From contig NZ_CP075339.1 of assembly GCF_024399335.1 (NCBI RefSeq), positions 868,001 through 932,000 of the forward strand: a stretch of DNA of 64,000 bases. The letters run 5' to 3'. Each line of letters starts with the position of its first letter. The first letter of the stretch is position 1. Made by a program: the position numbers and the translations under genes. The notes beneath the pieces were generated by a model that made no database searches, was not told where the DNA came from, and saw only the letters and a program-made list of their open reading frames with translations. Shown here one piece after another: positions 17,115 to 26,784 of the stretch. The DNA comes from Leucobacter aridicollis (GTDB lineage Bacteria; Actinomycetota; Actinomycetes; Actinomycetales; Microbacteriaceae).

Positions 17115-17147
17115 GCCGGCCCGTCCCGGATTCCAGGGCGGGCCGGC
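17115..17147 (+). terminator. Second G+C-rich hairpin after the stress cluster
   Basis: GCCGGCCCG pairs with CGGGCCGGC around a 15-base loop, immediately after the first hairpin; a double-hairpin terminator. Confidence 0.5.
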
Positions 17148-17261
17148 GGCCCCGCAGACACAACAAGCTGAACGACACATCAGACCTGCTGAGGAAAGGC
17201 TGTTAGGATTTCGCAGAGAAATGGGGCGTACCCCGCTGCCGAAGCTCAAGCAGGAGAGTCA

Positions 17262-17705
17262 ATGGCCATCGCGAACACTGAGACCGCACCAGCTGGCGTT
17301 GCTGACACGACCGATGCGCCGATGCCCGAGGTCAAACGCTCGGCTGCAGACCGCTTCATGCGCCGCTTGCTGCGCGTTGAGGGCGCGAAGAAGACGCCGT
17401 TCATCAACCGCGACGCGCACCGAAACTTCCGCGTCGCGCTCATCATCTCGGGCGTGCGGTGCCTCATTACCTACCTGCTGATCCCGATCCTCGTCCCAAT
17501 TCTTGGCGTCGCAGGCGTGCTCGCCGCGCCGATCGGGATCGCGCTGTGCGTCGTCGCTGCGGTCAATGGCGTCGTCAGCGTTCGCCGCTTCTGGATCAGC
17601 GACCACCGCGGCAAGTGGATGTATACCTGGTTCATCGTGATCGTGTTCGTCATCCTCACGATCGCGATGGTCTCCGATATTACACGGATTGTGAGCCCCG
17701 CATGA
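17262..17705 (+). CDS. Small membrane protein, function unknown
   Basis: 147 residues. A soluble N-terminus of about 65 residues is followed by three hydrophobic segments (VALIISGVRCLITYLLIPIL, the following ILGVAGVLAAPIGIALCVVA stretch, and MYTWFIVIVFVILTIAMVSD). It resembles small conserved actinobacterial membrane proteins of unknown function. A CAGGAGAG site precedes ATG 17262, and the stop overlaps the next ATG as ATGA. Confidence 0.7.
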   Translation: MAIANTETAPAGVADTTDAPMPEVKRSAADRFMRRLLRVEGAKKTPFINRDAHRNFRVALIISGVRCLITYLLIPILVPILGVAGVLAAPIGIALCVVAAVNGVVSVRRFWISDHRGKWMYTWFIVIVFVILTIAMVSDITRIVSPA

Positions 17706-17899
17706 CCCCCAACGACAGCATTCAGCATGAGGCGGCACACGTCGCCGAGACCGTCGCGGCCGACGCCACGCAGCCCGCCGCCGAACTCGTCGACGACAAC
17801 CCCGAGCAGGTGCCCGCGAAGGCGTGGGTCACCATGGGGCTCTTCGCGGTGTTTGTGATCGCGTTCGGCACCTGCGCCTCGACCTTTATGTTCAACTAG
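17702..17899 (+). CDS. Single-span membrane micro-protein
   Basis: 65 residues: a hydrophilic, acidic N-terminal half followed by one C-terminal transmembrane segment (WVTMGLFAVFVIAFGTCAST). It starts in the ATGA overlap with the upstream gene, so the two are translationally coupled and probably interact. Its stop overlaps, tail to tail, the stop of the BASS transporter gene on the other strand. Function unknown. Confidence 0.6.
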   Translation: MTPNDSIQHEAAHVAETVAADATQPAAELVDDNPEQVPAKAWVTMGLFAVFVIAFGTCASTFMFN

Positions 17900-18834
17900 A
17901 CCGGGCCGGCGGCGCCGCCGGAGGGCTGCGCCGCGTCGGATGCCGTATTACTGCGCGCCGCGTCCTCGGCAGCGTCCGCGCGCCGATGCGCCGCCCGGAG
18001 CCCGAAGCCGAACGCGAGCGCAACGAAGAACATCAGCACGCCGTAGACCGCGGCCGGCAGTGACAGTTCGATGTTGCCGAGCACGGTCTGCGCGATGACG
18101 ATCGCGAGGGTCGCGTTGTGGATGCCGATCTCAAACGAGCTCGCGATCGCCTGAGTGCGCCCGACTTTGAAGAACCTCGGCACGAAGAACCCGACGCTCA
18201 GGCTGAGCAGGCAGAAGAGCACCGTGATGAGCGCGAGCTGGCCGAGGTTTTCGAGGAGCATGTCGAGGTTTGAGACGATCGCGCCGGTGATCACCACGAT
18301 AAGGATCACGACCGAGGCGACCCGAACAGGCTTGTCCATGCTGTCGGCGAAGGCCGGCCACTGCCAGCGCACAAACATGCCGAGCGCCACGGGGAGCAGC
18401 ACGATCGCGAATACCTCGATGGTCTTCGAGAGCTGCAGCCCGAGGGTGTCACCTCCAGGCATGAAGTAGGCGATCGCCAGGTTCGTGATGAGTGGCAGCG
18501 TGAACACTGCGATGACCGAGTTGAGTGCGGTGAGCGAGATGTTCAGTGCGACGTCGCCGCGGAACAGGTGACTGTAGAGGTTCGCGGTTGATCCGCCTGG
18601 AGACGCCGCGAGCATCATCATGCCTACGGCAAGCACAGGCGGGAGGTTGAACGCGAGCACGAGGCCAAAACAGAGTGCCGGGAGAATGAGCAGCTGGCAC
18701 ACGAGCGCTATGAACACCGCCCGCGGGTGCTTCGCGATCCGGGTGAAGTCCCCGACCCGAAGGCTCAGGCCAAGCCCGAGCATGATAATGCCGAGGGCGA
18801 CGGGTAATCCGATGGTGGTCAACGCTGATCCCAT
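17896..18834 (-). CDS. Bile acid:sodium symporter (BASS) family transporter
   Basis: 312 residues with nine or ten transmembrane segments. The family signatures GLGLSLRVGDFTRIAKHP, AASPGGSTANLYSHLFRGDVA and ASSFEIGIHNATLAIVIAQT are present, the latter two being the Na+-binding crossover helices. Such proteins import organic anions or vitamin precursors; substrate is unassigned. The start is uncertain: ATG 18834 gives the usual N-terminus, while ATG 18873 or a start at 18924 would add 13-30 charged residues. None has a clear ribosome-binding site. Confidence 0.82.
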   Translation of the reverse strand: MGSALTTIGLPVALGIIMLGLGLSLRVGDFTRIAKHPRAVFIALVCQLLILPALCFGLVLAFNLPPVLAVGMMMLAASPGGSTANLYSHLFRGDVALNISLTALNSVIAVFTLPLITNLAIAYFMPGGDTLGLQLSKTIEVFAIVLLPVALGMFVRWQWPAFADSMDKPVRVASVVILIVVITGAIVSNLDMLLENLGQLALITVLFCLLSLSVGFFVPRFFKVGRTQAIASSFEIGIHNATLAIVIAQTVLGNIELSLPAAVYGVLMFFVALAFGFGLRAAHRRADAAEDAARSNTASDAAQPSGGAAGPV

Positions 18835-18879
18835 GGTCACAGTATGGATGATGCGGCGCCAAAAGTCCCGCATCGGCGG

Positions 18880-18910
18880 AGCACAGCGCTTCGCGTGAAA
18901 GCGCTGTGCT
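18880..18910 (-). terminator. Perfect hairpin between ABC-F and BASS genes
   Basis: A perfect 12-bp stem (AGCACAGCGCTT with AAGCGCTGTGCT) and a seven-base loop, about 60 bp after the ABC-F stop. A TTTT run follows about 11 bases later on the minus strand. Probably the terminator of the ABC-F gene, though it lies within the leader if BASS is read through. Confidence 0.65.
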
Positions 18911-18970
18911 CGCCGGCTCCGCACCGCGGGTCGCCCGCGAGGGGGGCTGTCCCGCCAGCGGGCCCACCCG

Positions 18971-20629
<1,659 letters not shown>

Positions 20630-20645
20630 TGTGTTCCTTCAACTG

Positions 20646-20674
20646 GCGCACGGCAGCGTTGCTGCGGGGTGCGC
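20646..20674 (-). promoter_or_regulatory. Hairpin directly before the ABC-F ribosome-binding site
   Basis: GCGCAC pairs with GTGCGC and an inner GCAGC pairs with GCTGC, ending six bases before the Shine-Dalgarno. Upstream alternatives exist: TAACGG (just after the leader ORF) can pair with CCGTTA around a small TGACC/GGTCA stem (20678-20753). These are candidate switching structures for translation or transcription attenuation. Confidence 0.55.
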
Positions 20675-20750
20675 AAATAACGGTGACCCTGGGGTCAGAG
20701 CTGTGCTCGCCGCACTCGGATGGCTCGACGAGGGGCGGGCGCAGCGGCCG

Positions 20751-20774
20751 TTACATGAAGAAGTGGTGATGCAT
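20751..20774 (-). CDS. 7-codon leader peptide MHHHFFM upstream of ABC-F
   Basis: ATG CAT CAC CAC TTC TTC ATG TAA on the minus strand. A TACCCT -10 element ends six bases before the ATG, and TTGCGC lies 16 bp upstream of it, so transcription should begin at the A of the ATG and the ORF would be leaderless. Stalling of ribosomes on such short peptides by peptidyl-transferase drugs is the known trigger for many resistance genes. The hairpins that follow fit that model. Confidence 0.55.
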   Translation of the reverse strand: MHHHFFM

Positions 20775-20780
20775 GGCTCC

Positions 20781-20786
20781 AGGGTA
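20781..20786 (-). promoter_or_regulatory. -10 element of the ABC-F leader transcript
   Basis: TACCCT on the minus strand, six bases before the leader-peptide ATG. TTGCGC, 16 bp upstream, is the likely -35 element and lies inside the preceding terminator stem. Confidence 0.5.
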
Positions 20787-20792
20787 CAGGAC

Positions 20793-20822
20793 GGCCCGCG
20801 ACGCGCAAGTGGCGTGCGGGCC
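20793..20822 (-). terminator. Terminator hairpin after the esterase gene
   Basis: GGCCCGCACGC pairs with GCGT-C-GCGGGCC (one bulged C) around a seven-base loop, 20 bp after the esterase stop codon. Confidence 0.6.
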
Positions 20823-20841
20823 GATCCCGAGCGTCCGGGCG

Positions 20842-22278
20842 TTAGCTCAGCGCGTCGACCACTGCCGCCCGACGCTGCGGGACGGTCACCGACTTGGTGT
20901 TGAAGACGCGGGTCGCCCGCCCGTCATTGAACGCCGGCCAGCCGGGGTCTCCGTCGCGGATGAAGGCCACCCACGCGGCGTGCATCTCGGCTCCGAGCGC
21001 GGCTGGGGCGCCGTCGCCGTTCAGCCGGATCGCGTCTTCGTCGTCGAGGAGGTCGAAGGCGAACGCGATGTCGAGGGCGTGCGCCGCGCGAAGGTCGCGT
21101 ACCGGGCTCTCCCAGGCGAACTCGTAGACGAAGGTGGCCGCACTGCGGGCCTTCGCGAGCCGCGTCGCGGGCGCACGGAGCAGCCTGTCGGTCACGATCT
21201 GGCCGAGCTGCTCGCCTGGGGACGCGGTCGGATACGCCTCTCGCACCGCGCGCGCGGCAGCCCGGGGGACGCGCATGGCGAGCCGGGCGAGCCACGCCTT
21301 TGCCGCGCTGATACCTGAGACTGCATCGGGGGTGAGCCAGAGCCGGTACTCGTCGGTGTTCGTGCCGATGAGAATTGGAATATCGACGTCAGTGAGTGCC
21401 TCGTGTGGCGAAGCCGGAAGCGACTCGGGGTCAATCGCAAGCGTGTAGCCGGGGGTGCCGCCAAGTGGGGAACCGCCCGCGGCGATCTCGCTCCGGGCGC
21501 GCAGCAGCTCCGCCGGGTCGACGGAGGCGAAGCCTGCCCGCGTCGCCGGGATTCCGAGGCGCTTCGCGATGGCGTCTGAGGCGCGGCGTGCCTTCTCGCG
21601 GGTGACGGCCTCGAGCGGGCCTGACTGGATGATCGCGCCGGCGACCTGTGCACGCGCTGCAGGCTGGGCGAGGAGCGCCGCGACGAGAGCCCCGCCTGCG
21701 GACTCGCCCATGATGGTGATGCGGGCCGGGTCGCCACCGAACGCGGCCGCCTCACGATGTGCCCAGTCGAGCGCGAGCTGCGCGTCACGCAGCCCGAGGT
21801 TCAGCGGCGAGCCGTCGAGTACGCTGAAGCCCTCGGCGCCGAGCCGATAGTTTGCCGAGATGAAGACGATCCCGTCGCGCGCGAACGTGCTTCCGTCGTA
21901 CCCGCTTTGGGCCGCGGCTCCGCGCTCGAGCGCGCCGCCGTGGAGCCACAGCACGACGGGCGCGTCCGCCGCACCCTCGGGTGCCCACACGTTGGCTGTC
22001 AGGATCTCGGTGCCCTCGATGGCGGGCACCTTGATGAGCTCGCCGAGATCGCCCCGGTATGGCGACTGTGGTGCGGTCGGCCCGAACTCGACAGCCGCGA
22101 GCGGCTCGCTCCAGGTTTCGGGCGGCTCGGGGGCTTCAAACCGCATGTCGCCGAACGGCGCCTGAGCGTAGGGGATTCCGAGGAACCTGCGGATTCCGTC
22201 TTGCGTGCTCCCGCGCACCTCGCCGAGCGTGGTAGCCGCTGCGGTGTGGGCGCTGTGTTGTGCGTGGGCGTCTCCCAT
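20842..22278 (-). CDS. Type-B carboxylesterase (para-nitrobenzyl esterase family)
   Basis: 478 residues. It has FLGIPYAQAPFGDMRFEAPE near the N-terminus, the oxyanion motif VLWLHGGALERGAAA and the nucleophile elbow ITIMGESAGGALVAALL with the catalytic serine. A GTNTDEYRLWL region and a C-terminal AHALDIAFAFDLL region follow. Family members hydrolyse carboxyl esters and are usually cytoplasmic; no signal peptide is seen. The ATG at 22278 has a perfect GGAGGAGG ribosome-binding site. Confidence 0.87.
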   Translation of the reverse strand: MGDAHAQHSAHTAAATTLGEVRGSTQDGIRRFLGIPYAQAPFGDMRFEAPEPPETWSEPLAAVEFGPTAPQSPYRGDLGELIKVPAIEGTEILTANVWAPEGAADAPVVLWLHGGALERGAAAQSGYDGSTFARDGIVFISANYRLGAEGFSVLDGSPLNLGLRDAQLALDWAHREAAAFGGDPARITIMGESAGGALVAALLAQPAARAQVAGAIIQSGPLEAVTREKARRASDAIAKRLGIPATRAGFASVDPAELLRARSEIAAGGSPLGGTPGYTLAIDPESLPASPHEALTDVDIPILIGTNTDEYRLWLTPDAVSGISAAKAWLARLAMRVPRAAARAVREAYPTASPGEQLGQIVTDRLLRAPATRLAKARSAATFVYEFAWESPVRDLRAAHALDIAFAFDLLDDEDAIRLNGDGAPAALGAEMHAAWVAFIRDGDPGWPAFNDGRATRVFNTKSVTVPQRRAAVVDALS

Positions 22279-22485
22279 GAAGCCTCCTCCGTTGGCTCCA
22301 GAGTATTGGGTGCGTGGGCGTTCAGGCTAGCGCCCCGTGCGCGCACAACTGCACAGGGTTGACACCCGCCCGGCCCAGACCTCGTGTGTTCGCCCTGGTG
22401 TCGTGGAACGGCATAGGGCAGAGTCGAGGAGGACCACGTGGTACGCATCGCCGCTTGCCACTGGAAGAGGAAGGGCTGAATCGAG

Positions 22486-23400
22486 ATGGAGCGTATTGCA
22501 GACAACCGGGTGCTCAACGAACTGCTCGAGCCCGACGGCGGAGCGTTCTGTCAGATCTCGACAGGCGAGCTGAACTATTCACTCACCGGAACGGCGCGGC
22601 GGGGAACGGTACTGCTGATCGCCGGGCTATCGATGCATCGAACCGACTGGTCGCCTGAGCTCATTGCGGGTCTGCACGCCGCAGGATACGCGACACTCAC
22701 AGTCGACAACCGGGATGCCGGTCGGAGCGTCGTCTCAGGCCGTCACACCGGGTTCGGCGCCGGGGACGAGTTTCGCGCGGAGTACGGCCTCGTGGACATG
22801 GCGGGCGACCTGCGTGAGCTGATCCTCGCGCTCGACGTCTGCCAGGTGCACGTCGTCGGGATGTCGATGGGAGGCATGATCGCCCAGCACCTCGCCCTCA
22901 TCGCGCCCGAGCTCGTGCACACCCTCACGTCAGTCATGTCGACGACGGGGGAACGCGCCGTCGGCAGACCGCAGCAGGAGAGCAAATGGGTCTTTCTCAC
23001 CCCGGCACCAACGGACAGCCGTGAGGCGTTCGTCGCATTCTCGGAGCGCTACCACGCGGCGCTCGCGGGCCCGCACTTCCCAGACTTCGAGAGGGCGCGC
23101 GAGACCGCCTCGATGAAATGGGGGCGAGGAATCTCCCTCGATGGCACCGCCAGACAGCTGCAGGCGATCCAGGCCGATGGCGACCGCACGGAGCGACTCC
23201 GCAGGGTCGCGGTGCCGACGCTCGTGGTGCACGGCGACGCTGATCCGCTCATCGACGTCTCGGGCGGGGCAGCGACAGCGGCCGCTATCCCCGGTGCGCG
23301 GATCCACATGATCGAGCAGATGGGGCACTCGATTCCCTGGCAGCGCGCTGGAGAGATAACAGACACCCTGGCGGCGCACTTTCAGGCAGCAAGTGCCTAG
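22486..23400 (+). CDS. Alpha/beta hydrolase
   Basis: 304 residues. The core begins LLIAGLSMHRTDWSPELIAGL. The nucleophile elbow is VVGMSMGGMIAQHLALIAPE, the acid is in VVHGDADPLIDVSGG and the histidine in EQMGHSIPWQRAGEI, so the catalytic triad is intact. It resembles the epoxide-hydrolase/lipase-like subgroup, possibly polyketide or fatty-ester hydrolases. A GGAAGG site lies about 15 bases before ATG 22486. It appears monocistronic; substrate unknown. Confidence 0.82.
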   Translation: MERIADNRVLNELLEPDGGAFCQISTGELNYSLTGTARRGTVLLIAGLSMHRTDWSPELIAGLHAAGYATLTVDNRDAGRSVVSGRHTGFGAGDEFRAEYGLVDMAGDLRELILALDVCQVHVVGMSMGGMIAQHLALIAPELVHTLTSVMSTTGERAVGRPQQESKWVFLTPAPTDSREAFVAFSERYHAALAGPHFPDFERARETASMKWGRGISLDGTARQLQAIQADGDRTERLRRVAVPTLVVHGDADPLIDVSGGAATAAAIPGARIHMIEQMGHSIPWQRAGEITDTLAAHFQAASA

Positions 23401-23520
23401 CCGTTTCGGGTGAGCGCGGCACCGCTTTCTCGCGCGAACACCGCGTGACGCGCGACGGCAGGCCGTGCCCGGCTACTCTGGAAGCACACCCGCACGCCCA
23501 ACCGTCCGAGAAAGACACCC

Positions 23521-24192
23521 ATGAACATCCTGATCGTAGAAGACGACGCCCGCGTCGCCGAGGCGCTCGGCGCCTACCTGCGGCAGGCCGGGTACACGAC
23601 AAGCCGCGCCGCGGACGGCGCATCAGGGATCGAAGCAGTCGGACAGGACACGGAAGCAGTGATCCTTGACCTCGGACTGCCAGACATGGACGGGCTCGAC
23701 GTGTGCAGGCGGATTCGCGGCGTGAGCAGCGTGCCGATCATCATCGCCACCGCCAGAAGCAACGTCGAGTCTCGGATCAAGGGATTGCATGCTGGGGCGG
23801 ACGACTTCGTCGTCAAGCCATACGATGTGCGCGAACTCATCGCCCGCATCGAGGCTGTGACGCGCCGCGCACGCTCAGCCACGCCCTCACCCGACGAAAG
23901 CTCGAACGTCGAACTCGACGGGCTGTACATCGACTTCGCCAACAGGCTCGTGCTCGCCGACGGTGCGCCAGTCGAACTCACTCCCAAAGAGTTCGAGATT
24001 CTCGCGGTGCTCGCACGCTATCCAGGCGTGGTGACTCCACGCGACCGCATCATCAGGGAGGTATGGGGCACCGACTGGACAGGCTTTAGTCGGTCACTCG
24101 AGGTGCACGTGGCCTCCATCAGACGCAAGCTCAACAGGCCGTCGCTTATTGCGACGGTGCGTGGCGTCGGGTACAGGCTGACGGCAGGCTAA
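23521..24192 (+). CDS. OmpR-family response regulator
   Basis: 223 residues. The receiver domain has the acidic pocket ILIVEDDARVAEALG, phosphoacceptor Asp in AVILDLGLPDMDGL, and the switch Thr and Lys in IIIATARSN and DDFVVKPYDVREL. The C-terminal winged helix (VELTPKEFEILAVLARYPGV, SLEVHVASIRRKL) is intact. The kinase gene follows after three bases, and the TAXI lipoprotein gene overlaps the kinase. Four CTCAA-type direct repeats upstream of gluABCD fit the binding mode of this regulator class. Confidence 0.9.
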   Translation: MNILIVEDDARVAEALGAYLRQAGYTTSRAADGASGIEAVGQDTEAVILDLGLPDMDGLDVCRRIRGVSSVPIIIATARSNVESRIKGLHAGADDFVVKPYDVRELIARIEAVTRRARSATPSPDESSNVELDGLYIDFANRLVLADGAPVELTPKEFEILAVLARYPGVVTPRDRIIREVWGTDWTGFSRSLEVHVASIRRKLNRPSLIATVRGVGYRLTAG

Positions 24193-24195
24193 CCC

Positions 24196-25605
24196 GTGCG
24201 CAAGCGCCTCTTCATTGTCTTTCTCGTGCCGATGACAATCATCCTGCTTGTGCTCGGAGGCGCGTACGGTTGGAGCGCCGCCCGCGCTATCCAGCAGCAG
24301 GCATCGTCGCAGCTCCTCAGCGACGTCGTGTACTTCACGACAGGGTCAAGCCAGGCACTCAGAGCGGGCGACCCGGCAATGATTGAGACCGAGCTGCGAC
24401 GCTACGGCTCGCTCTACGGCGCGCAGGTCGTCGTCTTCGACCGCTCAGGTTCGGTCTGGGCCGCGAGCGTACGAACCCCGATCCTGACCGAGGAGACGGC
24501 GGACGAGGTGAGCCTCGCGCTCTCCGGCAGGCGCGGCGAGCTGCTCGGCGAGAGCCTGCCGTGGGTACAGGGGGAGACAGCCATCGTCGAACCAGTGTTT
24601 GACGACGGCAGCGTCATCGGGGCGGTGCGCATCTCAGCGAGCACCGAGGCGCCGCGGCGCGAGATCCTGACCCAGTGGGCGGCGCTGCTCGCCGTCAGCG
24701 CACTGATCATCGTTGCGCTCGTGTGGGCAGTGAACAGGCTCGCGCGCTGGGTGCTGCGGCCACTGCACCGGCTCGACAGCGCGATGGCAGCCATCGAGCA
24801 TGGCGAGATGGGCGCCCGCATTGACGACGAGACTGGCCCGCCCGAGGCGCGACGCATGGTGCGCATGTTCAACCAGATGGCAGACGAGATTGAGCGGGTC
24901 ATGACGCGGCAGCAGGAGTTCGTGATGAACGCGTCGCACGAGTTGCGCAACCCGCTCGGCGCCCTGCTCATGCGAGTCGAGTACCTCGCGACAGGGCTCG
25001 ACGAAGGCTGGATCGACGACATCGAGCACGCGCGTGAGGAGGGGAGACGCATGACGCGGATCCTCGACACCCTGCTGAACGTCGCCCGCGACGGCAAGTC
25101 TGACTCGGCGTTTGTCGCCGTCGACTTGAGCGCCCTCGCGACTGAGCGGGCGGCGGCCTGGCACGACCGCGCCGCTGACGCGTGGGTCGTGTTTCACACG
25201 AACGCCGCACCGAACGTTCTTGCGGTGACCGACCGCATGGCTGTCGAGACTGCGCTCGACGCGATCATCGACAACGCACTGAAATTCGCGCCGCGCGGTA
25301 GCGTCATCGACCTCACAGTCACAAGCAGCGATGGCGCACACACTGTCTCGGTTCGGGATCGGGGGCGCGGGCTCGAACCCGATCAGCTCGAGCAGGCGAC
25401 CGGCAGGTTCTGGCGCAGCCCGCAAGACCAAAACGTGCCAGGCTCCGGGCTCGGACTCGCGATCGCCTCGGACCTCCTCGAGGCGCTCGGGGGCAGCCTC
25501 GCGCTCTCCTCACCCGACGGCGGCGGACTCGAGGTCACGCTCCTGCTCCCAGCAACCGACGGCGTGGGACGTGCAGAACAAGAAGCCGAGGGCAGGGATG
25601 CGTAG
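24196..25605 (+). CDS. Sensor histidine kinase
   Basis: 469 residues, GTG start. Two transmembrane helices (about 4-26 and 157-178) bracket an extracytoplasmic domain of about 130 residues that could contact a binding protein. HAMP follows (VLRPLHRLDSAMAAIE), then HisKA with phospho-His in FVMNASHELRNPLGALLMRV, and HATPase motifs DNALKFAP, VRDRGRGL and GSGLGLAIA. It overlaps the TAXI lipoprotein gene by eight bases, suggesting the lipoprotein is its sensory partner. Confidence 0.9.
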   Translation: MRKRLFIVFLVPMTIILLVLGGAYGWSAARAIQQQASSQLLSDVVYFTTGSSQALRAGDPAMIETELRRYGSLYGAQVVVFDRSGSVWAASVRTPILTEETADEVSLALSGRRGELLGESLPWVQGETAIVEPVFDDGSVIGAVRISASTEAPRREILTQWAALLAVSALIIVALVWAVNRLARWVLRPLHRLDSAMAAIEHGEMGARIDDETGPPEARRMVRMFNQMADEIERVMTRQQEFVMNASHELRNPLGALLMRVEYLATGLDEGWIDDIEHAREEGRRMTRILDTLLNVARDGKSDSAFVAVDLSALATERAAAWHDRAADAWVVFHTNAAPNVLAVTDRMAVETALDAIIDNALKFAPRGSVIDLTVTSSDGAHTVSVRDRGRGLEPDQLEQATGRFWRSPQDQNVPGSGLGLAIASDLLEALGGSLALSSPDGGGLEVTLLLPATDGVGRAEQEAEGRDA

Positions 25606-26584
25606 TGGGAAACTGTCGTCGGTGGCGGGACCGAGAGGCGCGGCTCGAGCGCTCGCGCTCGCGGCCGTCGGGGCGCTCGCCGCGGCTGCGCTTGCCGGGT
25701 GCGGTTCGGGCGTGGGAGACCCCGGCGCGCAGGTGATCGCGGGCGGCGCATCGACGGGTATCTACTACTCCTACGGCGGCGCGATCGCCGAGAGCCTGCG
25801 GGGCGAGGGCTTCGACGTTACGGTCGCCGCAACCGGAGGCTCAGTTGACAATCTGTTGCGCGTCGGGCGAGGTGAGGCAATCCTCGGGTTCGCTCAGGCC
25901 GACGCGGCGGCGGACGCAATCTCAGGAGTCGGCGCATTCGACGCGCCGCTTCGCATCGAGGGCGTGGCGCGCGTGTACGACGAATACGTGCAGGTCGTCG
26001 TCCCCGAAGACTCACCGGCCGAGGCGATTCCCGACCTCGCAGGGCTCCGCGTCTCAGTCGGCGAGGTGAACTCTGGCGTGACAGTGATCGCCGATCGAGT
26101 GCTCCGCGCCGCAGGCGTCGAACAGGGCGACTTCGAGAGCGCGAAGCTCGGCATCGACGACTCAGTTGAAGCGCTCGCCCGAGGTGAGATCGACGCGTTC
26201 TTCTGGGTTGGCGGGGTGCCGACCCCTGGAATTGCTGCGCTGTCTGAGACGACCCCGGTGAAGATCCTGCCGATCCAGCCCGAGACCGTTGAGAAAGTGA
26301 ACTCGGGGCACGCCGGCGTCTACAGGCTCTCAGACTTCCCGCTCGGCACGTACGGCACCACCGAACCCGTCGAGACGATGACGATTCCGAACTACCTCGT
26401 GACCTCGGCAGACGCGCCAGTCGACCTCGTCTTCGAGATGACGCGAACGCTCTTCGAATCGCGCACCGCAATCGCCCGAACGGTGCCCGCAGCGGCGCTT
26501 CTTGACCGCAGGCAGGCAATATTTACGAGCCCGCTGCCGCTGCACGACGGGGCCGCAAAGTTCTACGTCGAAAGCCGCAAGTAG
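25598..26584 (+). CDS. TAXI-family solute-binding lipoprotein, probable sensor of the two-component system
   Basis: 328 residues. The signal peptide ends in the lipobox LAGC at about residue 36. The mature domain starts VIAGGASTGIYYSYGGAIAE, the TAXI hallmark, followed by TGGSVDNLLRVGRGEAILGF. TAXI proteins normally feed TRAP transporters, but no TRAP membrane genes are here. Structural work on a Thermus TAXI protein reported glutamate/glutamine binding. With the kinase gene overlapping upstream and gluABCD downstream, a role as extracellular glutamate sensor is a specific hypothesis. The start at ATG 25598 gives an intact signal peptide. Confidence 0.85.
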   Translation: MRSGKLSSVAGPRGAARALALAAVGALAAAALAGCGSGVGDPGAQVIAGGASTGIYYSYGGAIAESLRGEGFDVTVAATGGSVDNLLRVGRGEAILGFAQADAAADAISGVGAFDAPLRIEGVARVYDEYVQVVVPEDSPAEAIPDLAGLRVSVGEVNSGVTVIADRVLRAAGVEQGDFESAKLGIDDSVEALARGEIDAFFWVGGVPTPGIAALSETTPVKILPIQPETVEKVNSGHAGVYRLSDFPLGTYGTTEPVETMTIPNYLVTSADAPVDLVFEMTRTLFESRTAIARTVPAAALLDRRQAIFTSPLPLHDGAAKFYVESRK

Positions 26585-26594
26585 GGCGAGTAAC

Positions 26595-26634
26595 CTCAAG
26601 AAAAGCTCAAGGCGAGGCTCAAGATACCCTCAAC
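26595..26634 (+). promoter_or_regulatory. Four CTCAA direct repeats, probable response-regulator site
   Basis: CTCAAG at 26595, 26606 and 26618 and CTCAAC at 26629, spaced 11, 12 and 11 bp. This is the helical phasing of OmpR-family direct-repeat boxes. The array ends four bases before a candidate -35 element of gluABCD. Confidence 0.65.
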
Positions 26635-26638
26635 GTCC

Positions 26639-26668
26639 GTGACTTTGGAGACCGCCGCTCATTAGCGT
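26639..26668 (+). promoter_or_regulatory. Candidate gluABCD promoter
   Basis: GTGACT (26639-26644), an 18-bp spacer, then TAGCGT (26663-26668). The weak match to consensus is typical of activator-dependent promoters. Confidence 0.35.
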
Positions 26669-26784
26669 GGGGCTGATCGGTTCAACGACGAGCAACAGAC
26701 TCGCTCTTCGAACCTGGCAACCCAAGCAGTGTGCCGACGCAGCGCAGCCCGCGCTCGCGGTCAGGATCCAAAGGTGGAACATAG

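Noticed and set aside
20775..20842. WhiB7-dependent promoter for the ABC-F gene
   Set aside because: No A/T-rich block lies just upstream of the candidate -35 as WhiB7 promoters need; the region is a G+C-rich terminator stem.
23401..23520. Autoregulatory CTCAA repeats before the response regulator gene
   Set aside because: The motif array seen before gluA is absent here.
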